Shown here: in pieces, positions 17,333 through 26,064 of the stretch
How the letters are laid out: every line of letters starts with the position of its first letter
How positions within the stretch are numbered: position 1 is the stretch's first letter
From: Paludibacteraceae bacterium
Lineage (GTDB): Bacteria; Bacteroidota; Bacteroidia; Bacteroidales; Paludibacteraceae
Direction of reading: 5' to 3'
Assembly (NCBI GenBank): GCA_017503075.1
Contig: JAFVTU010000019.1
Coordinates: 1 to 64,000, forward strand
DNA length: 64,000 bases
Translations under genes and position numbers: made by a program
Notes under the pieces: model-generated
What the model saw: only the letters and a program-made list of their open reading frames with translations
What the model was told of the DNA's origin: nothing
Databases searched by the model: none

Positions 17333-20300
17333 ATGAAAAAGACATTATTGATTATGGCAGCATGCGTAGTTAGCATCGCCATGTTTGCTACCGATTTGAC
17401 AGGCAAACGCATTTATATCAACCCAGGTCACGGTAGCTGGGGGCCAAATGACCGTCCTAATGCTACTATTCCTTATCCTAACTTGGCATCTACTGGTATG
17501 CCTGATACATGCGGTTTCTACGAGTCGAACACCAACCTCTGGAAGTGTCTTGAGCTCCGTGACCGCCTTGAGGCAGCCGGTGCTTTTGTCATGATGTCTC
17601 ACACACAAGCAGGTCCTTGGCCATACGAGAAAGTGGATGGTGAATATCCAGATTACACCTATGAGCATTACAAGAATTTGCCAGATTATGAGAAGTACAA
17701 TCGTCCATTGCTCGACATCGCTGATGAGGCTGAGGCTAACAACATGGACTACTTTATCTCTGTACACTCTAATGCAGCTACTGATGGTAACACCGTAAAC
17801 TATTTGGCATACTTCTACCGTGGTAACAACGCAGGTGAGCACGTAGTTCCAGGTGCTATTGAGATGTGTAAAGCATCTTGGTATCATGCTTTCGAGTGCC
17901 GTTCTATGGACGGTCTTGAGCCAAACAACTACGATACCCGTGACCCTGAGACTTCTAAGCATATCTTGGCAGATATTGATTTCTATCATGATAGTTATGA
18001 TGCTACTCTTCCATCTTCTGGTAAGACTTATACCGGTTATCTTGGCGTATTGCACCATGGTGTTCCTGGTTTCCTCGTAGAGGGATATTTCCACACTTAT
18101 CAACCAGCTCGTCACCGTGCGCTCAACCCAGACTACTGCAAGCAAGAGGGTATCCGCTACTATCGCGGTATCGTGGATTACTTCAAGGCAGAGCCTGAGA
18201 CTAAGGGTTATATCTTGGGTACTGTAAAAGATGAGCACAATCCATTCACCCACGAACTCTACAAGTATGCAGCTAATACCAATGACCAATATGCTCCACT
18301 CAATGGTGCTGTAGTTACGTTGAGCAAAGAAAATGGCGAAGTGGTGGCTACCTACACGGTAGATAACAACTATAATGGTTTGTTCTACTTCCCTGATCTT
18401 GAGCCAGGTACCTACAAGTTAATGGCTACTGCTGAGGGCTACAAGCCATTGCACCGCAAATATCAAACCGTAGAGGTGGTAGCAAATGCAACAAGTTATC
18501 CATTCCTCTTCTTGGAGGAAGAAGGTTATATAGACCCAAGTGCTAACTTCCAAGATTACCCAAATCCTGATCAACCTGCATATGCGGCTGTACCAGAGCA
18601 ATTCAATATGAAGCAAAATGATCCAAAAGACTTTACAGCTTCTATCAAGGGTACTATTAAACGTACTATCCAACATGCTGACTCTGTCTTCATGCTTACC
18701 CACGAGGCAGATGGTACTGCTCATATCTACGTACTCAACAATACAACAGGTAAACTCGATACCATCTCTACTGTTGGTATTGTTCCTGTGGACAAGACCA
18801 ACCCAGGTGACCACCTTGCACTTTCCGATATTGCTATCACTTGCGATAACAAACTCGTAGGTGTTAACTATACTCGCTGCAACTATCAAGATGATGCTGT
18901 AGAAAGTGGATACAAACGTGGTACTACTCGCTTCTATATTTGGGATGACTTCTATGCTGATCCTGTTGAATGGTTTACATCGCAATTCTCCAGCAACTCC
19001 TTCAAATCAGACCAAGGATATACTATGGCTATCAGCGGTATGTCCGACAACTGTACCATCCTCACCACTGGTGTTCACCGTTATGGCAATGGTGCTCGCT
19101 TTACCATCTTTAATGTGGCTAATAGCATGCTCGCTAGCGAATCATACTTTGGTTACCAATTGGGTTCTGGTCTAAGCGATGCCACCACTGATGAAACGGC
19201 TGTCTTCGATGAGGCTGTAGATGGCGTAGACTTCCGCCTGACCCTCTCTCCTCGTGGCGAGAAGAAAGACTTCATCATGGATGCTGAGAAGATGGCGCCA
19301 GTTGAATTCAAAACCGCTGGTCCTAACCAAGACCCTGTCGTTCTTGGCGAATTCGACTCTACGCTCATCGGCGTGAAGTATCAAGGTGCTTCTTACTTCA
19401 AGTATGCAGGCAAGAGCTTGATGGTAACTCCTTACGAAGATGCTGAAGGCAATGTGGCAGGTATCAAGTTGTTCGATATCACTGAGGGTCTAGACAAAGC
19501 AGTTCTAGTATTGACTGAAGGTGCTACTCTCGCAGCTCCTGTAGCTGCTGCTCACGCAAGCGCAGGCGCATATGTCAATGGTGCAGTGCTCAACCTCTAT
19601 CTCTATGTAGATGGCAAGGTATATTCTTACACCACCGACGGCGTACAACAACCTATCGTAGCACGCGTAGGTGCATACGGCTTGCAACTCGCTAACAACA
19701 CTACCGACTCTACTTACACCTTCACTTTCCAAGCAACCGAAAACGCTGTTTCTTCTGCTATCGTATTCTACCAAGATGGTAAAGAGGTAGGCGAAGTGGC
19801 TATGCCAACTCCTGCAGTGAAGGGTGAGAATACCGTAGTGGTTAAGTACAACGAGCTGCCTGGCTACTCTGGTACACCTACCACTTGGGCTGTGCGCGTA
19901 AGCGGCAAACCTGTTCCTGGTATGGGTCTTGTCAGTGATTATATGGATACTACATTACTCACTAAGCCTTATGGTGTTGTTGATAAACATCCTGAGTCTA
20001 ACTACTTCGGACGCTATTATGTCATGAATGCCGCAGATTCTAAGGGTTTGTTTATTTACGACCAAGCGTTTACCCAACTCAACAGTACGCCATACGCATG
20101 TATAGATGGTGGCGCTTGGGATGCTCCAAGACGTTTGGCTGTAGCATCTGATGGTACAGTATTCGCAGCAGAGTACAGCAACGGCAATAGTGGTATCTTC
20201 GTCATTGACCCTGCCGACCCAACCAAAGTAAGCCAATTCTTCGCTGGCACACGCGATGCTGCAGGTGTTATCAGCAACAATGGTGTGAACGTAGGTGCTT

Positions 20301-21826
20301 CTACCGCAGGTATCTCTATCTACAAAGAGGGTGCTGAGTCTAAACTCATCGTTTACAACGAAGACTTTGGTACGTCATTAGGTAACATCCTTATTTACAA
20401 CATCGGCCAAGCGGATGGTTCTATTGCCAAAGTCTGGGAAGGTGCTCCTTCTGAGGTATATGGTAAGGGCAGCAATCTTGCTGGTTTGGTAAACAAGAAT
20501 GGTCAACCTATCCTCACCGACTACGGATTCTTCGTTTCCACTCTCCGTTATGCAGGTGGTAACAATAGTTACGCTACTTCTGCTCGCTACTATAACTTCA
20601 ACTCTGAGTGCGAGTTCTCTACTCACTATGATGCGTATGTAAATTACGTCAATGGTAGCAACGATGGTGCGCTTGCGCTCAGTAATGACCAAAAGTATCT
20701 CGTATTGCCTGATGATAACAACCAGTTCATTGTCTTCGAATGCGCATGGGATGAGGCAGGTAAACTTACTGTGAAGTACGTAGAGTCATTCAAGCACAAC
20801 CTTGGCCCTATCTACCAATTGAGCTTCGACTATGCTGGTCACTTGGTTGCTACTGCTAAAGGTCATATCTCGCTCTTCACTATGCCAACAGCAGACAACA
20901 CCACTATCGTGCCTGCTAAGAAAGCATTGGTTGTAGAGAAACCATTTAGCGGTAAGGTTGAGGGTGTTGAGCTTGACCAACAAGAGTTAGCACTTATCAA
21001 GGGCGAGACTGCTACTTTGGTTGCATCTGTTAAGCCTGCTGTAGCTCCTAATAAGGACGTTGTTTGGACTTCTTCTAACGAAGCGGCTGCTACTGTGGCT
21101 GATGGCGTTGTAAATGCTGTAGCTACTGGCGAAGCTGTTATCAAGGTGACTACCGTTGAAGGTGAGTTTGTAGCAGAATGTAAGGTTGTGGTTACCAACC
21201 CAATGAAGACCATCTCTCTGGATCAACACGAATTGACTATCTTGATCAACCAACAAGCTACTCTCGCTGCCACTATCACACCAGCTGATGCTGATGACAA
21301 GACCATCCTTTGGTCTTCTTCTAACTCGAGTGTCGCTTCAGTTGTCAATGGTGTGGTTACAGCTAGCAAGGTGGGTAAAGCTACCATCTACGCTAAGAAT
21401 GTAGAGGGCACCATTGCTGACTCATGCTTGGTAACTGTAGATCCAATTGCAGTAACGGGTATAACTCTCAACCTCACAGAGTTGACATTGGAAGTTCATG
21501 CTACTGATACACTTACTGCTACTATTACTCCAGAGGACGCTACTGACAAATCTGTTGTTTGGGTTTCTGACAACGAGACTATAGCTACAGTAGAGAATGG
21601 TGTAGTTACCGCTGTAGCAAAAGGTACAGCTAACATCACGGTTACTACCGTAGATGGCAATTTCACTGCAACTTGTATTGTCACAGTCACCGAGGTACAA
21701 TCTGGTGTATTGAATATCCAAGTTTTGGATATCAACGCTCCAATGTACGACGTACTTGGTCGTCCAGTGGATAAGACATATCGCGGTATCGTAATCCAAA
21801 ACGGTCAAACATTCTTGCTCCGCTAA
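17333..21826 (+). CDS. Giant secreted N-acetylmuramoyl-L-alanine amidase with Big_2 repeats (copy 2)
   Basis: A 1497-residue paralogue of the amidase at 11785 with the same architecture: signal peptide, Amidase_3-type domain with H33 (NPGHGSWG), E64 (FYESN), H145 (SVHSNA) and E250 (FLVEGYFH), a carboxypeptidase-regulatory-like domain, two propeller-like regions, three Big_2 repeats (about 1205-1455) and the C-terminal motif MYDVLGR...GIVIQNG. The catalytic set is intact, so both copies are probably active. The two differ most in the loop between the VHSNA motif and the catalytic Glu (about 165-230), which could change specificity. An alternative start overlaps the previous stop at 17318; the MKK start at 17333 is preferred for the signal peptide. 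Confidence 0.88.
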   Translation: MKKTLLIMAACVVSIAMFATDLTGKRIYINPGHGSWGPNDRPNATIPYPNLASTGMPDTCGFYESNTNLWKCLELRDRLEAAGAFVMMSHTQAGPWPYEKVDGEYPDYTYEHYKNLPDYEKYNRPLLDIADEAEANNMDYFISVHSNAATDGNTVNYLAYFYRGNNAGEHVVPGAIEMCKASWYHAFECRSMDGLEPNNYDTRDPETSKHILADIDFYHDSYDATLPSSGKTYTGYLGVLHHGVPGFLVEGYFHTYQPARHRALNPDYCKQEGIRYYRGIVDYFKAEPETKGYILGTVKDEHNPFTHELYKYAANTNDQYAPLNGAVVTLSKENGEVVATYTVDNNYNGLFYFPDLEPGTYKLMATAEGYKPLHRKYQTVEVVANATSYPFLFLEEEGYIDPSANFQDYPNPDQPAYAAVPEQFNMKQNDPKDFTASIKGTIKRTIQHADSVFMLTHEADGTAHIYVLNNTTGKLDTISTVGIVPVDKTNPGDHLALSDIAITCDNKLVGVNYTRCNYQDDAVESGYKRGTTRFYIWDDFYADPVEWFTSQFSSNSFKSDQGYTMAISGMSDNCTILTTGVHRYGNGARFTIFNVANSMLASESYFGYQLGSGLSDATTDETAVFDEAVDGVDFRLTLSPRGEKKDFIMDAEKMAPVEFKTAGPNQDPVVLGEFDSTLIGVKYQGASYFKYAGKSLMVTPYEDAEGNVAGIKLFDITEGLDKAVLVLTEGATLAAPVAAAHASAGAYVNGAVLNLYLYVDGKVYSYTTDGVQQPIVARVGAYGLQLANNTTDSTYTFTFQATENAVSSAIVFYQDGKEVGEVAMPTPAVKGENTVVVKYNELPGYSGTPTTWAVRVSGKPVPGMGLVSDYMDTTLLTKPYGVVDKHPESNYFGRYYVMNAADSKGLFIYDQAFTQLNSTPYACIDGGAWDAPRRLAVASDGTVFAAEYSNGNSGIFVIDPADPTKVSQFFAGTRDAAGVISNNGVNVGASTAGISIYKEGAESKLIVYNEDFGTSLGNILIYNIGQADGSIAKVWEGAPSEVYGKGSNLAGLVNKNGQPILTDYGFFVSTLRYAGGNNSYATSARYYNFNSECEFSTHYDAYVNYVNGSNDGALALSNDQKYLVLPDDNNQFIVFECAWDEAGKLTVKYVESFKHNLGPIYQLSFDYAGHLVATAKGHISLFTMPTADNTTIVPAKKALVVEKPFSGKVEGVELDQQELALIKGETATLVASVKPAVAPNKDVVWTSSNEAAATVADGVVNAVATGEAVIKVTTVEGEFVAECKVVVTNPMKTISLDQHELTILINQQATLAATITPADADDKTILWSSSNSSVASVVNGVVTASKVGKATIYAKNVEGTIADSCLVTVDPIAVTGITLNLTELTLEVHATDTLTATITPEDATDKSVVWVSDNETIATVENGVVTAVAKGTANITVTTVDGNFTATCIVTVTEVQSGVLNIQVLDINAPMYDVLGRPVDKTYRGIVIQNGQTFLLR

Positions 21827-21846
21827 TCCATCGTGATTGCTATATG

Positions 21847-21879
21847 AAAAGAAGCTGCCAATTGGCAGCTTCTTTTTTT
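21847..21879 (+). terminator. Rho-independent terminator of operon 2
   Basis: A 22-bp perfect palindrome at 21851-21872 (GAAGCTGCC arms), with a preceding A run and a following T run, just after the stop of the second amidase. Confidence 0.9.
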
Positions 21880-21899
21880 GCATAAAGATCGTGCATAAT

Positions 21900-21930
21900 T
21901 TTGAGATATGCAAAAAAAATAGTACTTTTG
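21900..21930 (+). promoter_or_regulatory. Promoter of the serine hydrolase gene
   Basis: -33 TTTG at 21900-21903 and -7 TACTTTTG at 21923-21930, with 19 bp between. The leader is only about 10 nt long before the ATG at 21947. Confidence 0.7.
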
Positions 21931-21946
21931 CACAAAAATTTAACAT

Positions 21947-23014
21947 ATGAAAATCGGCTCCATTCTTTTCTTGAGTATCATCCTCGCGCTTGCTCCACAA
22001 TCTGTTTGTGCAGTCCATACTTTCCCTAAATCATTGGCAGACAGCCTTATACATCAGTCCATTCAAGACACTATCATCCCAGGAGCTGTACTGTGTGTGG
22101 TAGAAGATGGTACCATTTCCTACCTCCAAGCCTACGGCAATCGTTCTGTCTTCCTTGAGCAATCCCCCATGACCACCAACACCATTTTCGACCTCGCCTC
22201 ACTCAGCAAACCGCTTGGGGCGGGTACTGCAATGTTACTCCTTTGCGCAGAAAGGAAAGCCAATATAGATGACTTTGTGGCACAATATATCCCTAATTAT
22301 CATAAGGATGTACGTATAAGACATTTAATGACACACTATTCGGGACTGCCTGCCTACATGGGCGCTCTCCGCTTGGATAGTATCTATCTTGCACGCCGCA
22401 TAGCTACATCGCGCCCCGATTTCATGATCGACACCATCGCTACTTGCTTCCGCCCATCAGGGGTAGGGGAGAAATACCGCTACTCATGCCTCAACTTCAT
22501 CTCCCTCCAACGCGTTGTCGAGGCGATTGTGGGGCAAGATATCAATACCTACATGCGAAATAATCTCTACAGCCAACTGAATACCAATACAATGGGTTGG
22601 CTGCCCGCTGACTCTCTCCTCTATCGTATTGCACCTACCGAGTGCACCGATACCACCTGCTTGCACGGCGATGTCCACGACCCGCTAGCGCGCATCATGA
22701 TGCAAGGCATCTCTGGCAATGCAGGCATCTTCGCCACGGCGGAAGAAGTTGCCCGCTGGGCAATCTGGTTCATGAACCTCCCTGCCGACACGCGCGCCAA
22801 TGCTTGCAATGCAGGACTTTGGACAGATAGCGTAACAACCTCTGCGGGAATGCTTACGGCAAGTTACCGTCACACGGGGTATACAGGAACTAGCGTAACA
22901 ATATTACCTAAAGAAAAACGCGCAGTCATTCTGCTAACAAACCGAGTACATCCAAAGGATGAACATAGTCTGGCCGCATTGCGCAAAGCATTAAACGAGC
23001 TACTGATTCCTTAG
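21947..23014 (+). CDS. Secreted serine hydrolase, beta-lactamase/PBP-like family
   Basis: A 355-residue protein with a signal peptide (MKIGSILFLSIILALAPQSVCA). It belongs to the class C beta-lactamase-like fold: the nucleophile motif SLSK at 85-88 (SxxK) and a third motif HTG near 304 in place of KTG. In the second motif the usual YxN is not clear: the sequence at 179-183 reads YSCLN. Members include esterases, D-amino-peptidases and penicillin-binding proteins; true beta-lactamase activity is not implied. It may act on peptidoglycan peptides in the periplasm, consistent with the neighbouring amidases, but this is inference. It has its own promoter and ends at a bidirectional terminator facing tRNA-Leu. 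Confidence 0.85.
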   Translation: MKIGSILFLSIILALAPQSVCAVHTFPKSLADSLIHQSIQDTIIPGAVLCVVEDGTISYLQAYGNRSVFLEQSPMTTNTIFDLASLSKPLGAGTAMLLLCAERKANIDDFVAQYIPNYHKDVRIRHLMTHYSGLPAYMGALRLDSIYLARRIATSRPDFMIDTIATCFRPSGVGEKYRYSCLNFISLQRVVEAIVGQDINTYMRNNLYSQLNTNTMGWLPADSLLYRIAPTECTDTTCLHGDVHDPLARIMMQGISGNAGIFATAEEVARWAIWFMNLPADTRANACNAGLWTDSVTTSAGMLTASYRHTGYTGTSVTILPKEKRAVILLTNRVHPKDEHSLAALRKALNELLIP

Positions 23015-23027
23015 CACCACTTGTAAA

Positions 23028-23077
23028 TAAAAAAGCAGAACCCCATTCGAGTAAACTCATGTGATTCTGCTCTTTTC
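23028..23077. terminator. Bidirectional terminator between convergent genes
   Basis: Stem AGCAGAA (23034-23040) with TTCTGCT (23065-23071), with a small inner GAG/CTC stem in the loop. An A run lies on the left and a T-rich run on the right, so it can stop transcripts from both sides: the serine hydrolase on plus and tRNA-Leu on minus. Confidence 0.75.
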
Positions 23078-23082
23078 TTTCG

Positions 23083-23168
23083 TACCGCGAGCGGGACTTG
23101 AACCCGCACAGCCATCACTGGCCAAAGGATTTTAAGTCCTTCGTGTCTACCGATTCCACCATCGCGGC
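23083..23168 (-). tRNA. tRNA-Leu (anticodon TAA)
   Basis: Reads on the minus strand as GCCGCGATGGTGGAATCGGT..., an 86-nt class II tRNA with a long variable arm. Acceptor stem GCCGCGA pairs with TCGCGGT (one wobble), the anticodon loop is CTTAAAA, and the T arm contains GGTTCAAGTCC. No CCA is encoded. It has its own promoter at 23182-23213. Confidence 0.95.
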
Positions 23169-23181
23169 TCAAAATCGAGTG

Positions 23182-23213
23182 CAAAGGTACAACAAAATTT
23201 GCACATACGCAAA
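23182..23213 (-). promoter_or_regulatory. Promoter of tRNA-Leu
   Basis: On minus: -33 TTTG at 23210-23213 and -7 TACCTTTG at 23182-23189, 20 bp apart, about 14 nt before the tRNA 5' end. Confidence 0.8.
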
Positions 23214-23359
23214 TCCTAGCAGATTTTTTTCATTTTTTTGTTACTTCAGCTCAATTTCGATAGTTGCAATCTCTATATTAGAATTGCTAAATTAGGTATT
23301 GCGCCCTCGGTGGGGGAGTCTATATGACCTTGCTCCACCTACGGTGTCGTAAGCTCTTG

Positions 23360-23433
23360 TGACCCCGGTGGGATTCAAACCCACGACCTTCAGAACCGGA
23401 ATCTGACGCTCTATTCAGCTAAGCTACAGGGCC
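23360..23433 (-). tRNA. tRNA-Arg (anticodon CCG)
   Basis: A 74-nt tRNA on the minus strand. The D arm starts TAGCTTAGC, the anticodon stem-loop is TCAGA-TTCCGGT-TCTGA (anticodon CCG), and the T arm is GTGGG-TTTGAAT-CCCAC. The acceptor stem has two G-U wobbles. It begins only 7 nt after the stop of the YugP-type protease gene and no separate promoter is visible, so it is probably processed from the same transcript. Confidence 0.93.
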
Positions 23434-23440
23434 CGTTGGA

Positions 23441-24115
23441 CTAATCTCTTCTCCCAACTAAGATTAAAATATAATACACCAATGTTCCTAAAGATGACAA
23501 AGCAGCAACGACATATGTGTAAGCAGCAGTGCGCAAAGCAGCAGATGCCATAGGTGTAGTCTGATGGTCAGTAATACCTGCTTGTTCAAGCCATGCTACA
23601 GCACGTTGACTAGCATTGATTTCTACAGGCAAAGTGATAAAAGAAAATAAAGTAATCAAAGCATATAGAATAATGCCTGCAATGAGTAATTGTGGAAACA
23701 CCTCTAGCAACAGGATTCCTCCTAATAATATCCATGTCACCCATTTCGATGCAAAACTAACTACAGGTACTAATGCAGAGCGCATACTGAGTGGAGCGTA
23801 TGCATATGCGTGCTGCACTGCATGTCCACATTCGTGCGCAGCAACCGCAGCAGCCGCGACACTATTGGAACTATAGACTGCATCCGAAAGATTGACTGTT
23901 TTATTGCGTGGATCATAGTGGTCAGTCAAATGTCCAGGGGTGGAAATAACTTGGACATCTGTGATGCCATTATCGCGCAGCATTTTTTCTGCCACTTCTC
24001 GTCCTGTTAGGGGTAGATATACTTTGGAATATTGCTTAAAACGATGATTAAGCAAGGCACTAACACCCCAGCTAGCTAGAGTGATTGCAATAAATAAAAT
24101 AAAATAAGCATTCAT
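23441..24115 (-). CDS. YugP-type membrane zinc metallopeptidase
   Basis: A 224-residue protein of the neutral zinc metallopeptidase family (YugP type, PF04298 by recall). One N-terminal membrane segment (about 3-20), the zinc motif HECGH at 94-98 followed by AVQHA, and two or three C-terminal membrane segments (about 115-160 and 200-220). The length matches the family. The function of these enzymes is poorly known; membrane protein quality control is assumed. It is the last protein gene of a minus-strand operon with the GNAT-like and Fur-like genes, and tRNA-Arg follows directly. Confidence 0.9.
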   Translation of the reverse strand: MNAYFILFIAITLASWGVSALLNHRFKQYSKVYLPLTGREVAEKMLRDNGITDVQVISTPGHLTDHYDPRNKTVNLSDAVYSSNSVAAAAVAAHECGHAVQHAYAYAPLSMRSALVPVVSFASKWVTWILLGGILLLEVFPQLLIAGIILYALITLFSFITLPVEINASQRAVAWLEQAGITDHQTTPMASAALRTAAYTYVVAALSSLGTLVYYILILVGRRD

Positions 24116-24126
24116 AGTTATAAGTA

Positions 24127-24594
24127 TTATTTTGTTGATTTTTTGGTTTTCTTTTTACACACCTTACATCTTCCATACAAATACAACGAGTATCTCTCTA
24201 ACACAAAGTTAGTCAATCGTTTATCTTCTAATATTCGCGAGACGGTAGAATCTTTTACTTCTCGCACTCGTCCACATTGTTGGCATATGATATGTATGGA
24301 AGATGATTTAAGATAGGTTAATTCATATTGCCCAGCTCTTACTCCATATTCCTTTTCAATATGGCGTATGATACCTGCTTTTTCAAAGAGTTCGATCGTA
24401 TTATAGACAGTGGCTCTGCTGATAAGCAGTTCGGTAAGTGAGTTGCGCAATTCGTCGACATTGAATCGTTGCAATTTACAAACAGAAGAGAGGATATTAA
24501 ATCGTTCTGGAGTATAACGCAAATTGTGCTCATCCATATAAGCACACAATTGATCATAGGCCTTGCGATATAAATCTTCTTTTTTGTTTGGCAT
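24127..24594 (-). CDS. Fur-family transcriptional regulator with reduced sensor site
   Basis: A 155-residue Fur-type repressor. The winged-helix DNA-binding domain includes RYTPERFNIL and SRATVYNTIELFEKAG (about 27-75). Structural zinc cysteines are present as C104xxC107 and C143xxC146. The usual His cluster before the first Cys pair (HHDH or HHH) is reduced to one His (H101, SSSIHIIC), and the His that in Bacteroides relatives precedes YSLYIYG is replaced (LERYSLYLYG). So the iron/zinc-sensing site may be lost or altered. It starts 3 nt after the stop of the GNAT-like gene. Target genes cannot be told from the sequence. Confidence 0.88.
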   Translation of the reverse strand: MPNKKEDLYRKAYDQLCAYMDEHNLRYTPERFNILSSVCKLQRFNVDELRNSLTELLISRATVYNTIELFEKAGIIRHIEKEYGVRAGQYELTYLKSSSIHIICQQCGRVREVKDSTVSRILEDKRLTNFVLERYSLYLYGRCKVCKKKTKKSTK

Positions 24595-24597
24595 TTA

Positions 24598-25728
24598 TCA
24601 AATATTTTTCACATATGCGCGACGACGCTTATGGTATTTGTGCGGGAAAGCCTCCCAGTGATTGAGGTTTTTGAAATTCGTTTCCATTATCGCAGTAGTC
24701 TCAATGCGTTGAACACCATACTTGACGAAATAAGGATGTTGGTCAGCAATGATGACAGCATTGAGTCCACGATCTTGATAATCAGGTCGTACGGCAATGA
24801 TCAAGAAGTCAACAGCCTCGTAGTGATCCGACTTGAGTTCCTTGAGGAGATGGTACCAGCCCAATGGGAACAATTTGCCTTTGGTTTTTCTCAGGACCTT
24901 GGATATATCTGGCATATCCACTCCGACAGCGACTACTTCGTCTTTCTCGTTGACAACTATCGTAACAAAGTCGAAGTTGAGCAGAGGGAAATAGGCTTCG
25001 CAATATTGCTTCTTTTGGCGATCTGTGAGTGGTTGGAAGTTGTAAAGTTTTTGGTACGCGATGTCGATAACATCCATATAAGTCATGCCATATTTTTCCT
25101 TCAACTCCTTGACAGACTTGACTTTATCTACTCTCACATTGCTTCGTTGTTCAACGATTTTTGCCATTCTTGCGAAGCGTTCTGGCAATTCTTGTGGAGG
25201 ATAGATTTGCATTTCAATCCAGTCATTCTCCTTCACCAATCCATAGTCATCAATATGCTTTACATAATACGGATAGTTGTATAGCGATGCCATTGGAACG
25301 AGGTGGTCAAAACCCTCCACTATAAGTCCTTGGTGATCAAAATCGGTAAATCCTACGGGTCCATTGAGTTTGTCCATTCCTTTGCTCTTTCCCCACTCTA
25401 CTACCGCATCCAACAAAGCGTTGCAAACTTCTTTATCATCAATAAAATCAAACCATCCGAATCTAACTTTTTTGACGCCCCATTTCTCATTTGCTTGATG
25501 GTTAATAATACCTGCGATTCGCCCAACTGGTTTGCCATCGCGATATGCCATAAATAAGATGTTCTCACAAACCTCAAATGCTGGGTTTTTCTTTGGATTA
25601 AAGGTGTCTAACTCGTCCAATATAAGTGCAGGACAAAAGTTTTTACAATCTTTGTAAAATTCGTTTCCAAACTTCACAAAACGCAGCAAACCTCGTTTAC
25701 TGGTTATCTGTTTGATTTCTACAGCCAT
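24598..25728 (-). CDS. GNAT-like acyltransferase family protein of Bacteroidales type
   Basis: A 376-residue cytoplasmic protein beginning MAVEIKQITSKRG. Family members in Bacteroidota are annotated as N-acetyltransferase (GNAT-fold) proteins: the N-terminal half has VGRIAGIINHQANEKWG and FGWFDFIDDKEVCNALLD, and the C-terminal half has a second GNAT-like region ending HKYHKRRRAYVKNI. The substrate is unknown. The frame is open to 25806, but the promoter at 25757-25788 lies inside that extension, so the ATG at 25728 is the start. First gene of an operon with the Fur-like regulator and the YugP-type protease. Confidence 0.8.
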   Translation of the reverse strand: MAVEIKQITSKRGLLRFVKFGNEFYKDCKNFCPALILDELDTFNPKKNPAFEVCENILFMAYRDGKPVGRIAGIINHQANEKWGVKKVRFGWFDFIDDKEVCNALLDAVVEWGKSKGMDKLNGPVGFTDFDHQGLIVEGFDHLVPMASLYNYPYYVKHIDDYGLVKENDWIEMQIYPPQELPERFARMAKIVEQRSNVRVDKVKSVKELKEKYGMTYMDVIDIAYQKLYNFQPLTDRQKKQYCEAYFPLLNFDFVTIVVNEKDEVVAVGVDMPDISKVLRKTKGKLFPLGWYHLLKELKSDHYEAVDFLIIAVRPDYQDRGLNAVIIADQHPYFVKYGVQRIETTAIMETNFKNLNHWEAFPHKYHKRRRAYVKNI

Positions 25729-25756
25729 TATAGTGTTTTTAAGCAAAATTAGTCCG

Positions 25757-25788
25757 CAAAGGTAAAAAATATTTTTGAAATATGCAAA
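25757..25788 (-). promoter_or_regulatory. Promoter of the GNAT-fur-yugP operon
   Basis: On minus: -33 TTTG at 25785-25788 and -7 TACCTTTG at 25757-25764, 20 bp apart. It fixes the start of the first gene at 25728. The gap 25729-26064 holds this promoter, an 11-bp repeat array and the divergent promoter at 25978; no gene was seen there. Confidence 0.85.
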
Positions 25789-25809
25789 ACATATCGGTAA
25801 AATCAACTT

Positions 25810-25864
25810 AATAACTAAGTAATAACTAAGTAATAACTAACTAATCACTAACTAATCACTAACT
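25810..25864 (+). repeat. 11-bp intergenic tandem repeat, five units
   Basis: Five perfectly phased 11-bp units: AATAACTAAGT twice, AATAACTAACT once, AATCACTAACT twice. The array lies between two divergent promoters. The unit shares the TAAC core and phase with the repeats at 10177 and 40683. No spacers are present, so it is not a CRISPR. Confidence 0.9.
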
Positions 25865-25977
25865 ATTATACAGTATAGGATAAGTATAGCGAGTGATATT
25901 TGGTGTTGAATGTGCGAGCATTGGAGTCCACAAGAGGATGCATTCAGAGAATATCCATAGATATTTTAGGCATTAGA

Positions 25978-26009
25978 TTTGCATATTCAAAAAAAAAGCA
26001 GTAACTTTG
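25978..26009 (+). promoter_or_regulatory. Promoter of the GHL10/InlB-repeat gene
   Basis: -33 TTTG at 25978-25981 and -7 TAACTTTG at 26002-26009, 20 bp apart, with a poly-A spacer nearly identical to that of the promoter at 16398-16429. Confidence 0.85.
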
Positions 26010-26064
26010 CCGCGTTTTTTACAAAGTAAAATTATTCTTACAAATATAAACAACTGAAACTATA

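Noticed and set aside
21947..23014. True class C beta-lactamase
   Set aside because: The SxxK motif is present but the second motif is not a clear YxN and the third is HTG; the broad family includes esterases and peptidases, so resistance is not supported.
23098..23295. 65-residue ORF over tRNA-Leu
   Set aside because: It covers the tRNA in reverse and has no features of a protein gene.
25729..25806. N-terminal extension of the GNAT-like protein to 402 residues
   Set aside because: A consensus promoter (25757-25788) lies inside the extension, so it cannot be in the mRNA; the start at 25728 also matches the MAVEI-type beginning expected.
25810..25864. Possible CRISPR array
   Set aside because: Units are 11 bp, directly adjacent with no spacers, and there are no cas genes.
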